A DNA stretch of 10,145 nucleotides from JBDKVA01 sp039679375 (GTDB lineage: Bacteria; Bacillota; Clostridia; Acetivibrionales; DTU013), in contig JBDKVA010000169.1 of the NCBI GenBank assembly GCA_039679375.1, positions 1 through 10,145 of the forward strand, given 5' to 3'. Shown piece after piece: positions 1 through 7,168 of the stretch. Position 1 is the first letter of the stretch. Every line of letters begins with the position of its first letter. The notes beneath the pieces were generated by a model, which saw only the letters and a list, made by a program, of their open reading frames with translations, had not been told where the DNA came from and ran no database searches. A program made the position numbers and the translations under genes.

Positions 1-1248
1 CTCCTGCAGTCAAATAAAAAGGCGTATTATAAAGGACTGAACATGTTTATTTTACGGCAGATCAATTCCAAAATAAATACAGCGCATATTTCCATGTCTT
101 TTATTTGCCTGATGCTCTTTTGCACTATTGGCATACTGTCAACAGGTATGGGGGCGAACAACGCGTTAAACAGCGGCTATAAGTATTGCGCCCCGTATGA
201 TGCCTCATTCCGTGTGAAAGATGATATAAACATTAAAGATAAAATGAATGAATACGGGTTTGACCTAAATGATTATGCTGACAAGTATGTGGAGTTTTCG
301 CTGTACAGGGATAAGGAGGAAACCCTAACCAAAAAGGCTGTTTTCGGTGAGGTATCGGAATATATCCCTGATAATGCCCGCATGTATTATATGAATCAGC
401 CGATGTATCTTATCAGGCTATCTGATTTCAATAAACTAATGGAGCTTCAGGGTGAAAATAAAATCAGCCTTTCTGATAACCAGGTGGCAGTATATTCCGA
501 TTATGCGGAGTCTACGCCGGAATTGAAAGAGCCTCTCCTGAAATTTATTGGAATGAATGTTCCTGTCACAATTTCGGGGAAAAGCTATCAAGTGAACTCC
601 AAGCTGCTGACGAACGGAATTGTGACAAGCCCCGCAAGCGGAATTATGCTGGCCCTTGTTGTTCCTGATGCAATAACGGAGGGAAACAAGGTGATTGAAA
701 CCGTACTTTCCTTAAATTGCAAGGGCGACGTCAAAAACATGCAGAGAAAGTTGGAAGCGGATCTTTACGCGCTATCTGATAAATACGGTGATAAAAAGGA
801 GGAGATTAAGATTACCGCCGCCACTGCTGAAACCGTGAAATCGATTGCTGCAGGTTCAAAAGCAATTATAACCTTCATCGGAATATACCTTGGGATCATT
901 TTCCTTATCACCAGTGCTGCGGTGCTTGCCCTTCAGCAGCTTTCGGAAGCTGCTGACAACAGGAAAAGGTACAATATACTGCAAAAAGTCGGTGCAGATG
1001 ACAGTCTCATTAATGCCGCGCTGTTAAAACAGATCGCTATCTATTTCATGCTGCCGCTGGCTCTGGCATGCATCCATTCCATTGTTGGTATAAAGGTTGC
1101 CAATGATGTGATAGCAGGCGTCGGACATATCAATGCCATAGGGAATATCATTATTACAGCCTTACTGATTGCTGTTGTGTATGGCGCTTATTTCCTTGCA
1201 ACCTACTTTAGCAGCAAAAGGATCGTTTTGAAAAGCTTCATCATGTAA
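1..1248 (+). CDS. FtsX-like (BceB-type) ABC transporter permease, 5' end missing
   Basis: Membrane subunit of an ABC transporter of the FtsX/MacB-like permease family, the group that includes bacitracin and antimicrobial-peptide exporters such as BceB. The reading frame is open from base 1, so the visible ATG at 43 is internal and the N-terminus lies upstream. Visible features are a motif typical of these proteins just before a membrane segment (YYKGLNMFILRQINSKIN), a first transmembrane helix at about 75-135, a large extracytoplasmic domain (about 160-830), then membrane helices at about 865-945, 1020-1110 and 1135-1205. The end, KRIVLKSFIM, is a normal C-terminus for the family. The ATPase partner is not in the window. 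Its stop codon overlaps the splB stop by 8 bp tail to tail. The family assignment is secure; the substrate is unknown, and a peptide antibiotic is only inferred from relatives. Confidence 0.85.
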   Translation, partial: LLQSNKKAYYKGLNMFILRQINSKINTAHISMSFICLMLFCTIGILSTGMGANNALNSGYKYCAPYDASFRVKDDINIKDKMNEYGFDLNDYADKYVEFSLYRDKEETLTKKAVFGEVSEYIPDNARMYYMNQPMYLIRLSDFNKLMELQGENKISLSDNQVAVYSDYAESTPELKEPLLKFIGMNVPVTISGKSYQVNSKLLTNGIVTSPASGIMLALVVPDAITEGNKVIETVLSLNCKGDVKNMQRKLEADLYALSDKYGDKKEEIKITAATAETVKSIAAGSKAIITFIGIYLGIIFLITSAAVLALQQLSEAADNRKRYNILQKVGADDSLINAALLKQIAIYFMLPLALACIHSIVGIKVANDVIAGVGHINAIGNIIITALLIAVVYGAYFLATYFSSKRIVLKSFIM

Positions 1249-2269
1249 AATACTCGATCACAGCATCAGGGAACCGTTCCTCAATCAGAGAAGAAATATA
1301 CTCCCTGATCTGCTGTGAGGTCTCTTTCGGATAGACATACTTAAACCTGCCGTACTTGCCCCATTTCATGGCTCGTTTGGATTCGTCCATATCCAGCTTC
1401 GTGTTAGGGTACCGTTTGAGTATGAAGCTTTTTGCTATTGGTGTAAACCGGTGCTGTATCAGTTCAAAGGTCAATGTCTGACCGGATTTTGAAATATCGA
1501 CCTCCTGCTTCAGCCTGTCGAACAGCTCAAGATATTCGGCCTCCCAGTTGTCATACACCATGATGGGGGCGACAATAAAGCCGGTAGGGTAACCGGCGTG
1601 GGATATTTTCGAAGCAAACGTTATACGTTCTTCAAAAGTTGCCGTATTGTGTTCGAAATGGCCGATGACGTACCTCGAGTTGATACTCACTCTGAATCGG
1701 GTATGCCCGTTATGCTGCAGGCTTAGAAGAGAATCGGCATTGTCGAATTTTGTGACTACCCGCAGCCTTCCGTTTTCCAATGTCCCAAAGAATTCGATCG
1801 TCCTTGCCAGGCTTCCGGTCAGGTGCTCGACGGATAGCGGATCGCCTGTACTTGCCACTTCAAAAGTAGTAAGCCGGTTTTCATTCTTTTCGATATGGCG
1901 TTTGATCGAGTCAAATATTTCTTCGATATTGACGTATACCGTAAGGTAGGGCTTGTTTCCCTGAGTTGTCTGCAAATAGCAGTACTCGCAGCTCCCCAGG
2001 CAATTTGTGATCAGCGGGAACTCATAATCAGCACTGGGTTTGCACACATCAAAGCTGAGGCTTTTTTTTGCCCGGACAACAAGTGACTTCTTTGACGCGG
2101 CATATTTCTCCTTCTCATTGGTGCCGGGAATATTCCTCGATACGTTTTGAATCAATGTTTTCATGATCGGGATGCCAAGCCTGTTGAAATCATCGTAAAG
2201 CTTGCGCCCTAAGGGGTAATCCAGTGCACCTGGCTCAAAAAATACTCTATCGGGCATATATTGTTTCAT
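1241..2269 (-). CDS. splB: Spore photoproduct lyase (radical SAM DNA repair enzyme)
   Basis: Repairs 5-thyminyl-5,6-dihydrothymine (spore photoproduct) in germinating spores by radical SAM chemistry. The 342-residue protein has the family's usual length. The iron-sulfur motif CX3CX2C is at C90, C94 and C97, and the conserved tyrosines Y96 and Y98 flank the last cysteine. The start at 2269 is chosen because AGGAGG stands 6 nt upstream; the longer open frame to 2398 gives an unrelated, unconserved N-terminus. In characterised Bacillus-type enzymes a cysteine near residue 140 donates the hydrogen atom to the product radical. Here that position, in the segment FEVASTGDP, is Ser140. The only cysteine outside the cluster motif is C76, which may substitute, as I recall being proposed for a clostridial homologue. 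The presence of this gene marks the host as a spore former. A sigma-G-like promoter lies upstream. Confidence 0.95.
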   Translation of the reverse strand: MKQYMPDRVFFEPGALDYPLGRKLYDDFNRLGIPIMKTLIQNVSRNIPGTNEKEKYAASKKSLVVRAKKSLSFDVCKPSADYEFPLITNCLGSCEYCYLQTTQGNKPYLTVYVNIEEIFDSIKRHIEKNENRLTTFEVASTGDPLSVEHLTGSLARTIEFFGTLENGRLRVVTKFDNADSLLSLQHNGHTRFRVSINSRYVIGHFEHNTATFEERITFASKISHAGYPTGFIVAPIMVYDNWEAEYLELFDRLKQEVDISKSGQTLTFELIQHRFTPIAKSFILKRYPNTKLDMDESKRAMKWGKYGRFKYVYPKETSQQIREYISSLIEERFPDAVIEYFT

Positions 2270-2341
2270 CTGCTTCCTCCTGATGCATGGGCGAGCAGTT
2301 GGCGCAGCCAACGACCAGCCTCGGTGCAAATTCATTTGTAT

Positions 2342-2372
2342 TATTATGCATCGAAGCGCTTCCCGCCATTCT
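2342..2372 (-). promoter_or_regulatory. Possible sigma-G promoter of splB
   Basis: On the minus strand, AGAATG (2372-2367) and CATAATA (2348-2342) are separated by 18 nt. Forespore sigma-G promoters resemble TGAATA-17/18-CATACTA, so the -10 matches 6 of 7 and the -35 matches 4 of 6. Sigma-G control of splB is established in Bacillus. The 5' leader of about 65 nt contains a 6-bp hairpin (GTTGGC, 3-nt loop, GCCAAC at 2298-2312) before the ribosome binding site. Confidence 0.4.
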
Positions 2373-2393
2373 GAACAAAATACAATCCAGGTT

Positions 2394-2420
2394 GTCATTC
2401 CGAGCGCAGCGATGAATCTT
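2394..2420. repeat. Possible copy of a dispersed intergenic repeat
   Basis: The stretch TGTCATTCCGAGCGCAGCGA continuing to GAATCTT resembles a widespread bacterial intergenic repeat of the form GTCATTCTGAGCGAAGCGAAGAATCT, known to me only by recall. Only one copy is in the window, so repeat status cannot be shown here. The surrounding gap 2399-2493 holds no gene that I can support. Confidence 0.3.
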
Positions 2421-2493
2421 TAGTGAGTAGTACCTTTAAGGCGTTATATAACATTACTTTTTAGGGTGCTCGGGGAAGGGCGCTCAGGACAGC

Positions 2494-2522
2494 TTGACAA
2501 ACGCTGCGATCCACTTTATAAT
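2494..2522 (+). promoter_or_regulatory. Consensus sigma-A promoter upstream of tRNA-Leu
   Basis: TTGACA (2494-2499) and TATAAT (2517-2522) are separated by exactly 17 nt, a perfect match to the housekeeping sigma-A consensus. Transcription would start near 2529, giving an unusually long leader of about 120 nt before the tRNA-Leu 5' end at 2651. No open reading frame of note lies in that leader, so the tRNA is the obvious target. Confidence 0.75.
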
Positions 2523-2593
2523 TGACTTTGCTATATACATTAAAAAAAGAATTGGGAGTATAAGTTTTTTCATATGTATTACATTGATTTGAT

Positions 2594-2639
2594 GTTGAAC
2601 AAATTTTATTTATCTATTATCCCAAATCATTTGTTCAAC
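2594..2639. repeat. 11-bp perfect inverted repeat in the tRNA leader
   Basis: GTTGAACAAAT (2594-2604) and ATTTGTTCAAC (2629-2639) are perfect reverse complements with a 24-nt A/T-rich loop, ending 11 nt before the tRNA. It could be an RNA hairpin in the precursor, an operator, or an accessory protein-binding site. It is not a terminator, because no T-tract follows. Confidence 0.6.
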
Positions 2640-2650
2640 TTATATAACAT

Positions 2651-2733
<83 letters not shown>

Positions 2734-2744
2734 CAGACTGTCCG

Positions 2745-2771
2745 AAAACCCGCTATTTTAGCGGGTTTTTT
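2745..2771 (+). terminator. Intrinsic terminator in the IS left end
   Basis: AAAACCCGCT (2745-2754) pairs perfectly with AGCGGGTTTT (2760-2769) across a 5-nt loop and runs into a T-tract. It overlaps the terminal repeat of the insertion sequence remnant and would end the tRNA-Leu transcript 12 nt after CCA. Confidence 0.85.
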
Positions 2772-2798
2772 GGCAGTGTGCTTTTCGAATTCAGTTAT

Positions 2799-2954
2799 CT
2801 ATGTTTGCAAGCCTCTTTTCAAAACTTCACGGTTGTGGCAATTGTCCTTGTTGTTCTGGACACGGAATTTAGAACCATCTATGGAGAGTAACTCTCTCTG
2901 ATACAGATTAAGCTTCATATTGGAATCCAGTGATATCAAGTAATTCGGGTGAAT
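2799..2954 (-). pseudogene. IS1182-family transposase fragment
   Basis: The minus-strand frame encodes about 51 residues including LYQRELLSIDGSKFRVQNNK, ending at a TAG stop (2799-2801). The SIDGSKF segment followed by an Asn/Lys-rich stretch is typical of IS1182-type DDE transposases, where the Asp is expected to be catalytic. A stop codon lies just upstream in the same frame, and no start or remaining domains are present, so this is a dead fragment. The small plus-strand open frames over this region, which translate the tRNA 3' end, are not genes. Confidence 0.75.
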
Positions 2955-3039
2955 TCACCTAATCTCTTTATTTGCTTTTTCAAGCATTTTATCTGTATGC
3001 TTAATTCCAGGTAGTGAGGGTTTTCGGACAGTCTGACCA

Positions 3040-3110
3040 AACACATATAATCCGAACCAATCACGGCAGGTTGTTCCTGTTGGTGAAGGGTCCGGATTTG
3101 TGTTATATTT
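3040..3110 (+). terminator. Long imperfect hairpin, probable original tRNA 3' trailer/terminator
   Basis: After the IS remnant, nested arms can pair: AACACA/TGTGTT, AATCC/GGATT, TCAC/GTGA and CAGG/CCTG, spanning about 3040-3104 and followed by ATATTT. If the IS is removed, this hairpin lies directly after CCA. It may therefore have been the trailer of the tRNA, or the end of the inserted island, before the IS arrived. The T-tract is weak, so terminator function is tentative. Confidence 0.35.
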
Positions 3111-3211
3111 GGAATGAAATTACGGGGCAGGCAGTTATGTCACATTCGTCTCTTTGAAAACGTTAAAAGGGTAGATGCTGATCAGCATGAATCCGAGGGG
3201 GGATTAGGCCA

Positions 3212-3769
3212 TTGATAAATCAAGAAACACAGATTGCCTTTGTCCGGGGAGAAGAATGGGCGCTCGAAGCCGTCATTCGCGCATACAGCCGTCCATTGCT
3301 GCGATACTGCGCAACCATACTGTGTCATACCGAGGAAGCGAAGGATGTCGTCCAGGAAACTTTTATCAAAGCCTACGAGAAAAGAAAGCGCTTCGATCCG
3401 AAGACATCTCTCAATGCTTGGCTATACCGCATCGCGTACACCACCGCTGTCGATGCCGTCAGAAAGAGAAAGCGCAAAGCCGGGCTCATCTTCATTCAGA
3501 GCACAGCCGAGGATGGAGGCCGCGACGGCATATCGGAACCCTTGTACAGCATATTACAATCCTTAACAGTGATGGACAGGGCGCTACTTTATGGCAGGGT
3601 GTTGGAGGAAAAGCCCTACAAAGAACTGGCCCTGCACCTAAACGCATCGGAGGCCGTGCTTCGGAAACGCTACGAACGCCTAGTTTGCAGACTGGCGCTG
3701 CAGACCGAGCTGAAGGAATCATACGCTCTGGCCTTTGAAAAGGAGAGAGGAAAGGAGATTATGGAATGA
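3212..3769 (+). CDS. ECF-type RNA polymerase sigma factor
   Basis: A 185-residue sigma-70 family protein of the extracytoplasmic-function type, which directs RNA polymerase to a small set of promoters in response to an envelope or stress signal. Region 2 spans about residues 20-86, including the conserved AKDVVQETFIKAYEK and FDPKTSLNAWLYRIAYTTAVD segments. Region 4, a helix-turn-helix, spans about 113-165 (ALLYGRVLEEKPYKELALHL). There is no region 1 or 3, as expected. The start is a TTG at 3212, chosen because GAGGGGGG ends 9 nt upstream and the nearest ATG (3188) is closed by a stop. The stop overlaps the next gene by ATGA, so the two are translationally coupled. I see no convincing ECF-type promoter in the 170 bp upstream, so autoregulation cannot be claimed. 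Confidence 0.9.
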   Translation: MINQETQIAFVRGEEWALEAVIRAYSRPLLRYCATILCHTEEAKDVVQETFIKAYEKRKRFDPKTSLNAWLYRIAYTTAVDAVRKRKRKAGLIFIQSTAEDGGRDGISEPLYSILQSLTVMDRALLYGRVLEEKPYKELALHLNASEAVLRKRYERLVCRLALQTELKESYALAFEKERGKEIME

Positions 3770-4623
3770 ATATGGAACAAATTCGGGAACAGATGGAAGG
3801 CATTCAGATCCGGGAACCCATAGCCACGCAGGATATACTCAATAAGATTCGGGCCCGCAGACAGAAGCGCAAGGCGAGGCTTCGGGTCATGACTGTCGCC
3901 GCATCGCTGCTGATCGTCATCGGAGCGGCCCAATTTCAGCAGATATCAACCTTTGCTCAGTCAGTATACAGGAGCATAATCCTTTCCCTGAACAAGGATA
4001 TCCTCGATATCGGTTATCTTGAAACCATTCCGGCGGAAATAAAGGGGCTTAGTTGGGTAGGCGGTGAGGTAGGCAGCAAACACTATTCCGGCATCGCCGA
4101 TGTTGAGGAAGAACTGGGGATTCGTGTGCTGCGGAACACTCTGAGTATCGATATGGAGCGCCATAGGAATATAAACTTGACATTCTTTAAAACCGGCAAT
4201 GTCGCTAAATTGAATTTCCACAGACATTTCATCGGTGACCTTAAAAACTATCAGGAAACGATTCTGGACAACGGTGATCTCAAGTATTCCTATGAATCCG
4301 ATGGTAATACCCTTTACAAGTCTCCGGTATCGATGACGATTTCCTTCGTAACCGGAGGAGGTGCCGATGTGGAAAAGGGACCTTGGGAGTTCTTTGATTA
4401 TGAGGAAAAATACCTGAGCCCCGAGAACAACATCACCGCCTATCTGATGAAACCCTCCGGCAGTATCATAATGGGTGGGAAAAAAATCGCCTTGCGGGAG
4501 GCGGCAGGAGAGCCTGGGATCATCGCCGTATTTGTGTGGGACAACCTGCTGTACACTCTTTCCGGCAATATCCCCTCCAGCGAGATGAAGCGGATTGTGG
4601 ATGCTTTTATCGTGAGTGATTAA
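3766..4623 (+). CDS. Membrane protein with DUF4367-like domain, putative anti-sigma factor
   Basis: A 285-residue protein. Residues 1-41 form a short basic cytoplasmic segment (RARRQKRKARLR). Residues 42-58 form a single membrane helix, after which the rest is extracellular. The C-terminal part (FVWDNLLYTLSGNIPSSEMKRIVDAF) matches the style of DUF4367 domains, which often accompany clostridial sigma factors. The ATGA overlap with the sigma factor gene, and AAAGGAG 8 nt before the ATG, support coupled expression and a regulatory pair. It contains no cysteine, so it is not a zinc-binding (ZAS-type) anti-sigma factor, and its cytoplasmic part is short for holding a sigma factor. Anti-sigma function is inferred from context; it could instead be a signal-sensing or target protein of the sigma factor. 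Confidence 0.75.
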   Translation: MNMEQIREQMEGIQIREPIATQDILNKIRARRQKRKARLRVMTVAASLLIVIGAAQFQQISTFAQSVYRSIILSLNKDILDIGYLETIPAEIKGLSWVGGEVGSKHYSGIADVEEELGIRVLRNTLSIDMERHRNINLTFFKTGNVAKLNFHRHFIGDLKNYQETILDNGDLKYSYESDGNTLYKSPVSMTISFVTGGGADVEKGPWEFFDYEEKYLSPENNITAYLMKPSGSIIMGGKKIALREAAGEPGIIAVFVWDNLLYTLSGNIPSSEMKRIVDAFIVSD

Positions 4624-4669
4624 CCCTTTGCCAATGATCAACGCTCTTTATTCCATAATGAAAGGGTTA
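4621..4669. repeat. 9-bp inverted repeat after the sigma operon
   Basis: TAACCCTTT (4621-4629, including the stop codon) and AAAGGGTTA (4661-4669) are perfect reverse complements with a 31-nt loop. A second partial pairing, AACGCTC (4640-4646) with GAGCGTT further downstream, offers an alternative fold. No T-tract follows, so a terminator is doubtful. The rest of the 4624-4909 gap holds one promoter candidate and no gene. Confidence 0.4.
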
Positions 4670-4793
4670 AATATATGGCTGATATTGAGCGTTCGGATTT
4701 ATGCGTGAGCGGTGCACCAAAATTTTTAAGGTTCGGGGTTTATTTGTACAGTTTATGGTCTAATTTCCTGATAGCCTGAAAAGGCAGAGAAGT

Positions 4794-4822
4794 TTGTCTT
4801 TAAGGGCGTTTTGTGGTAAACT
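4794..4822 (+). promoter_or_regulatory. Probable sigma-A promoter of the methyltransferase-to-peptidase run
   Basis: TTGTCT (4794-4799) and TAAACT (4817-4822) are separated by 17 nt, each matching the sigma-A hexamers at 4 of 6 positions. It lies about 90 nt before the methyltransferase start and is the only good candidate between the sigma operon and this run of genes. Confidence 0.5.
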
Positions 4823-4909
4823 TTAGAAGACAAACAACATCATCTACATAAGTTCATGCTGGAGATGGCCGATTATACTGATAGATTGCTGAAAGGGTTG
4901 AGACGAGTA

Positions 4910-5596
4910 ATGAACACAGAACTTTTCACAGGCAAAGCCGAAGTTTATGCCAAAGCGCGTCCGGGATACCCCGATGCGGCAATGGATTACATCGACACGC
5001 TCGTTTCACCGAATGCAGTGTTTGCCGATATTGGTGCTGGAACAGGAAAATTCACAGCCTTGCTTGCAAACCGTGGGCATTATTCAATACTTGCGGTTGA
5101 ACCTAACGCAGATATGCGGGAACAGCTCGCTGTTACGCTTGCGCTATATCCTAACGCTAAAATTATCAATGGTTCTGCGGAATTCACCGGTTTACCCGAC
5201 CATAGCGTCGATGTCATTACCTGCGCGCAAGCATTGCATTGGTTTGACCTTGACGTATTTAGGACAGAGTGTCGTCGCATCGGAAAACCCGGAAGTCTTG
5301 TTATTGCGATATATAACAATACTCCGGGCGGCAGCAGTATTACGCACAGCAAGCAATCAACAGAAGTCTTTTACACAAATCCGGCAGTACGAGAGTTTCC
5401 TAACCCTATGTTTTATACGAAGGAGAGCTGGCTGGCATACATGACATCCCATTCGCACGATCCTTTGCCGTCCGATCCCGGATATGCCGCGCATATAGCA
5501 GAGGTGAATGCCCTATTTGACCGTGAAAACATTGATGGACTGCTGAGGCGCGATGTTGTGACTATGGTGTACAGTGCAAGGATAGATGAAATATAA
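4910..5596 (+). CDS. Class I SAM-dependent methyltransferase
   Basis: A 228-residue Rossmann-fold methyltransferase (UbiE/Methyltransf_11 type) that would transfer a methyl group from S-adenosylmethionine to an unidentified small molecule. The SAM-binding motif I is VFADIGAGTGKF (residues 37-48). The acidic end of strand 2 is AVEPN (62-66), and motif IV/post-I is DVITCAQALHWFD (101-113). The C-terminus (GLLRRDVVTMVY) is as in relatives, so the gene appears complete. The start at 4910 gives the usual N-terminus MNTELFTGKAEVYAKARPGYP-like; in-frame ATGs at 4856 and 4868 add an unconserved extension and lack a ribosome binding site. The binding site for 4910 is also weak, so the start is uncertain. 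The stop is 16 nt before the next start, and the same-strand spacing suggests one operon with the GNAT and HAD genes. Confidence 0.85.
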   Translation: MNTELFTGKAEVYAKARPGYPDAAMDYIDTLVSPNAVFADIGAGTGKFTALLANRGHYSILAVEPNADMREQLAVTLALYPNAKIINGSAEFTGLPDHSVDVITCAQALHWFDLDVFRTECRRIGKPGSLVIAIYNNTPGGSSITHSKQSTEVFYTNPAVREFPNPMFYTKESWLAYMTSHSHDPLPSDPGYAAHIAEVNALFDRENIDGLLRRDVVTMVYSARIDEI

Positions 5597-5612
5597 GCAA
5601 GGAGTCGGAGAA

Positions 5613-6068
5613 ATGAGCCACACCATACGCAAAGCAACGGAAAACGATGCGGAAGCATTGAAAGAGCTTTATTTCTATCATCTCACAGCTTGCTCTCCCT
5701 CTGAAGAACAGAATATGATGACGTGGCGTGAAATGCTTCGGAGATTTGCAGATGACAACAATTATCACATTCTTGTTTTAGAGATTGACGGTATAATAGT
5801 TTCGTCAGTAACGCTGGTCATAATCGAGAACTTGACTCATAACCTACGCCCGTATGCCTTGATTGAAAATGTTGTAACTCATAGCAATTATAGGGGTAAA
5901 GGCTTTGCGTCTGTGCTCATGAATAATGCATCTGAAATTGCCAAGCAACGTGGGTGCTACAAAGTTATGCTGCTGACCGGATCGAAAAAAGAAAGTACAT
6001 TGGATTTTTATCGCAATAACGGTTTCAATAGCGAGGATAAAACGGGATTTATAAAACGATTGTGGTAA
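5613..6068 (+). CDS. GNAT family N-acetyltransferase
   Basis: A 151-residue acetyltransferase using acetyl-CoA; the acceptor is unknown. The acetyl-CoA pyrophosphate-binding motif A is visible as NVVTHSNYRGKGFASVLMNN (residues 86-105), with the R-G-K-G core at 94-97. The C-terminal LDFYRNNGF (130-138) is the usual motif B tyrosine segment. The start at 5613 is set by AAGGAG 8 nt upstream; an in-frame ATG at 5586 overlaps the methyltransferase and has no binding site. It is full length. Its position 16 nt after the methyltransferase and 21 nt before the HAD gene indicates co-transcription. Relatives include self-resistance and amino-sugar acetylases, but substrate cannot be read from sequence. 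Confidence 0.88.
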   Translation: MSHTIRKATENDAEALKELYFYHLTACSPSEEQNMMTWREMLRRFADDNNYHILVLEIDGIIVSSVTLVIIENLTHNLRPYALIENVVTHSNYRGKGFASVLMNNASEIAKQRGCYKVMLLTGSKKESTLDFYRNNGFNSEDKTGFIKRLW

Positions 6069-6089
6069 ATATTGCATTGTGAGGTTTTA

Positions 6090-6851
6090 ATGAAGAAAAA
6101 TATAAAAATGGTTATCACAGACCTTGACAATACTCTGCTGCGTCGCGACAAAACAGTCAGCGATTATACGGTATCTCTATTCAAGCGACTGCGTGAGCGA
6201 GGGGTATTGGTGGCGTTTGCGACAGCAAGACCGCTTACAATGGTGGAGGACTACCGCGCTATGATACAACCCGACGCTATGGCTCTGACTAACGCCGCTA
6301 TGATAATCGCGAACAGCGAGATAGTCAAAGAGCATTCCGTGCCGAGTGAAACCGCGAATGCTTTGTTGCGAGAGGTTGTTGGCAGCGGCAAAATGGTTAA
6401 GGTTAGCGCGAGAAGCCGTGACTCGTATTACACCACCAACCCGAACACTGCACTTGAACCGCAGATATTTTTTGATTTCAGCACGCCAATTACGGAAACG
6501 CTGATGCATATTTCTTTCCGCACGAATGATGAGGCCTATGCGCGGAGCATTATTGCCAAGTACAAAGAATTTGAGTTTTGGCACGTCAGCGGTGAGAACT
6601 TATACGACGTTAATCCTCTTGGCGCGACAAAGGCCAATGCAGCAAAATACTTATCGGATTATTTCAGTGTACCACTCGTCAATGTCGCCGCTTTCGGCGA
6701 TGATTACAACGACGTCGAAATGCTCCGGAAATGCGGCGTCGGCGTAGCCGTTGCCAACTCCATCGATGAGGTTAAGGCGGTAGCCGACTATGTCTGCGGC
6801 GACTGTGATGAGGACGGCGTGGCGCGGTGGCTGGAGGAGAACGTGTTATGA
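6090..6851 (+). CDS. HAD superfamily phosphatase, Cof type (IIB)
   Basis: A 253-residue hydrolase that removes phosphate from small phosphorylated metabolites such as sugar phosphates or nucleotides. All HAD motifs are present. Motif I is DLDNTLL with the nucleophile D11 and acid/base D13, motif II is ATAR with T45, motif III has K181 (GATKANA), and motif IV is FGDDYND at 202-208. The cap domain between motifs II and III is of the C2B type. The start at 6090 follows GTGAGG by 5 nt; the in-frame ATG at 6072 is too close to the previous stop and lacks a site. The final TTATGA overlaps the ATG of the dCTP deaminase fragment, showing that the two were an operon. Specific substrate is unknown. Confidence 0.9.
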   Translation: MKKNIKMVITDLDNTLLRRDKTVSDYTVSLFKRLRERGVLVAFATARPLTMVEDYRAMIQPDAMALTNAAMIIANSEIVKEHSVPSETANALLREVVGSGKMVKVSARSRDSYYTTNPNTALEPQIFFDFSTPITETLMHISFRTNDEAYARSIIAKYKEFEFWHVSGENLYDVNPLGATKANAAKYLSDYFSVPLVNVAAFGDDYNDVEMLRKCGVGVAVANSIDEVKAVADYVCGDCDEDGVARWLEENVL

Positions 6852-7168
6852 TACTATCAGGGAAAGAAATTCAAAAACAAATCAAAATCGGGAATATTGT
6901 GATTGATCCGTATGACGAGAAGCTCATAAATCCAAACAGCTATAATCTTCGGCTTCACAACGAACTGCTTACATATACCGATGAGATTTTGGATATGAAA
7001 AAGCCGCTAAACACCGAGAGTATTACCATTCCGGAAGATGGGCTTATTCTGCATGCGGGCAAGCTGTACTTGGGAAGAACATATGAGAAAACTTCAACGA
7101 ACAGCTTTGTTCCTATGCTGGAGGGGCGTTCCTCGATAGGCAGGCTCAGCTTAACCATACAGCTATAA
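6848..7168 (+). pseudogene. dcd: dCTP deaminase, N-terminal fragment
   Basis: It encodes 106 residues, against about 170-180 for the family. Intact Dcd converts dCTP to dUTP (or dUMP in bifunctional forms). The conserved INPNSYNLRLH (residues 27-37) and the active-site segment MLEGRSSIGRL (90-100) are present. The frame then departs from the family after LTIQ at about 7162 and stops. The C-terminal half, including the catalytic glutamate and the rest of the nucleotide site, is missing, so the fragment should be inactive. The start is the ATG at 6848, which overlaps the HAD stop and has GGAGGAG upstream. The break coincides with the beginning of the S66 peptidase frame, so one deletion removed the end of this gene and the start of the next. 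Confidence 0.85.

Larger units (their letters stand above)
2734..3035. mobile_element. IS1182-type insertion sequence remnant (302 bp, MITE-like)
   Basis: The ends are perfect 18-bp terminal inverted repeats: CAGACTGTCCGAAAACCC at 2734-2751 and its reverse complement at 3018-3035. ACCA flanks both sides (2730-2733 and 3036-3039), a 4-bp target duplication. Inside, the minus strand keeps a transposase fragment with the IS1182-like motif SIDGSKF. Intact members of the family are around 1.5 kb or more, so most of the element has been deleted internally while both ends survived. It could still be mobilised in trans by a full-length relative. The insertion lies exactly at the 3' end of tRNA-Leu, and the duplicated ACCA keeps the tRNA sequence intact. 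Confidence 0.85.

Noticed and set aside
1647..2086. Plus-strand open frames over splB
   Set aside because: They lie antisense to a clearly conserved radical SAM gene and show no recognisable protein features.
2270..2398. N-terminal extension of splB to 2398
   Set aside because: The extra 43 residues are not splB-like, and the AGGAGG site and family N-terminus point to 2269.
3110..3211. ECF-type autoregulatory promoter for the sigma gene
   Set aside because: CGTCTC and TGAAAT occur, but their spacing (26 nt) does not fit an ECF promoter.
4856..4909. Upstream ATG start for the methyltransferase
   Set aside because: It adds 18 unconserved residues with no ribosome binding site; 4910 gives the family N-terminus.
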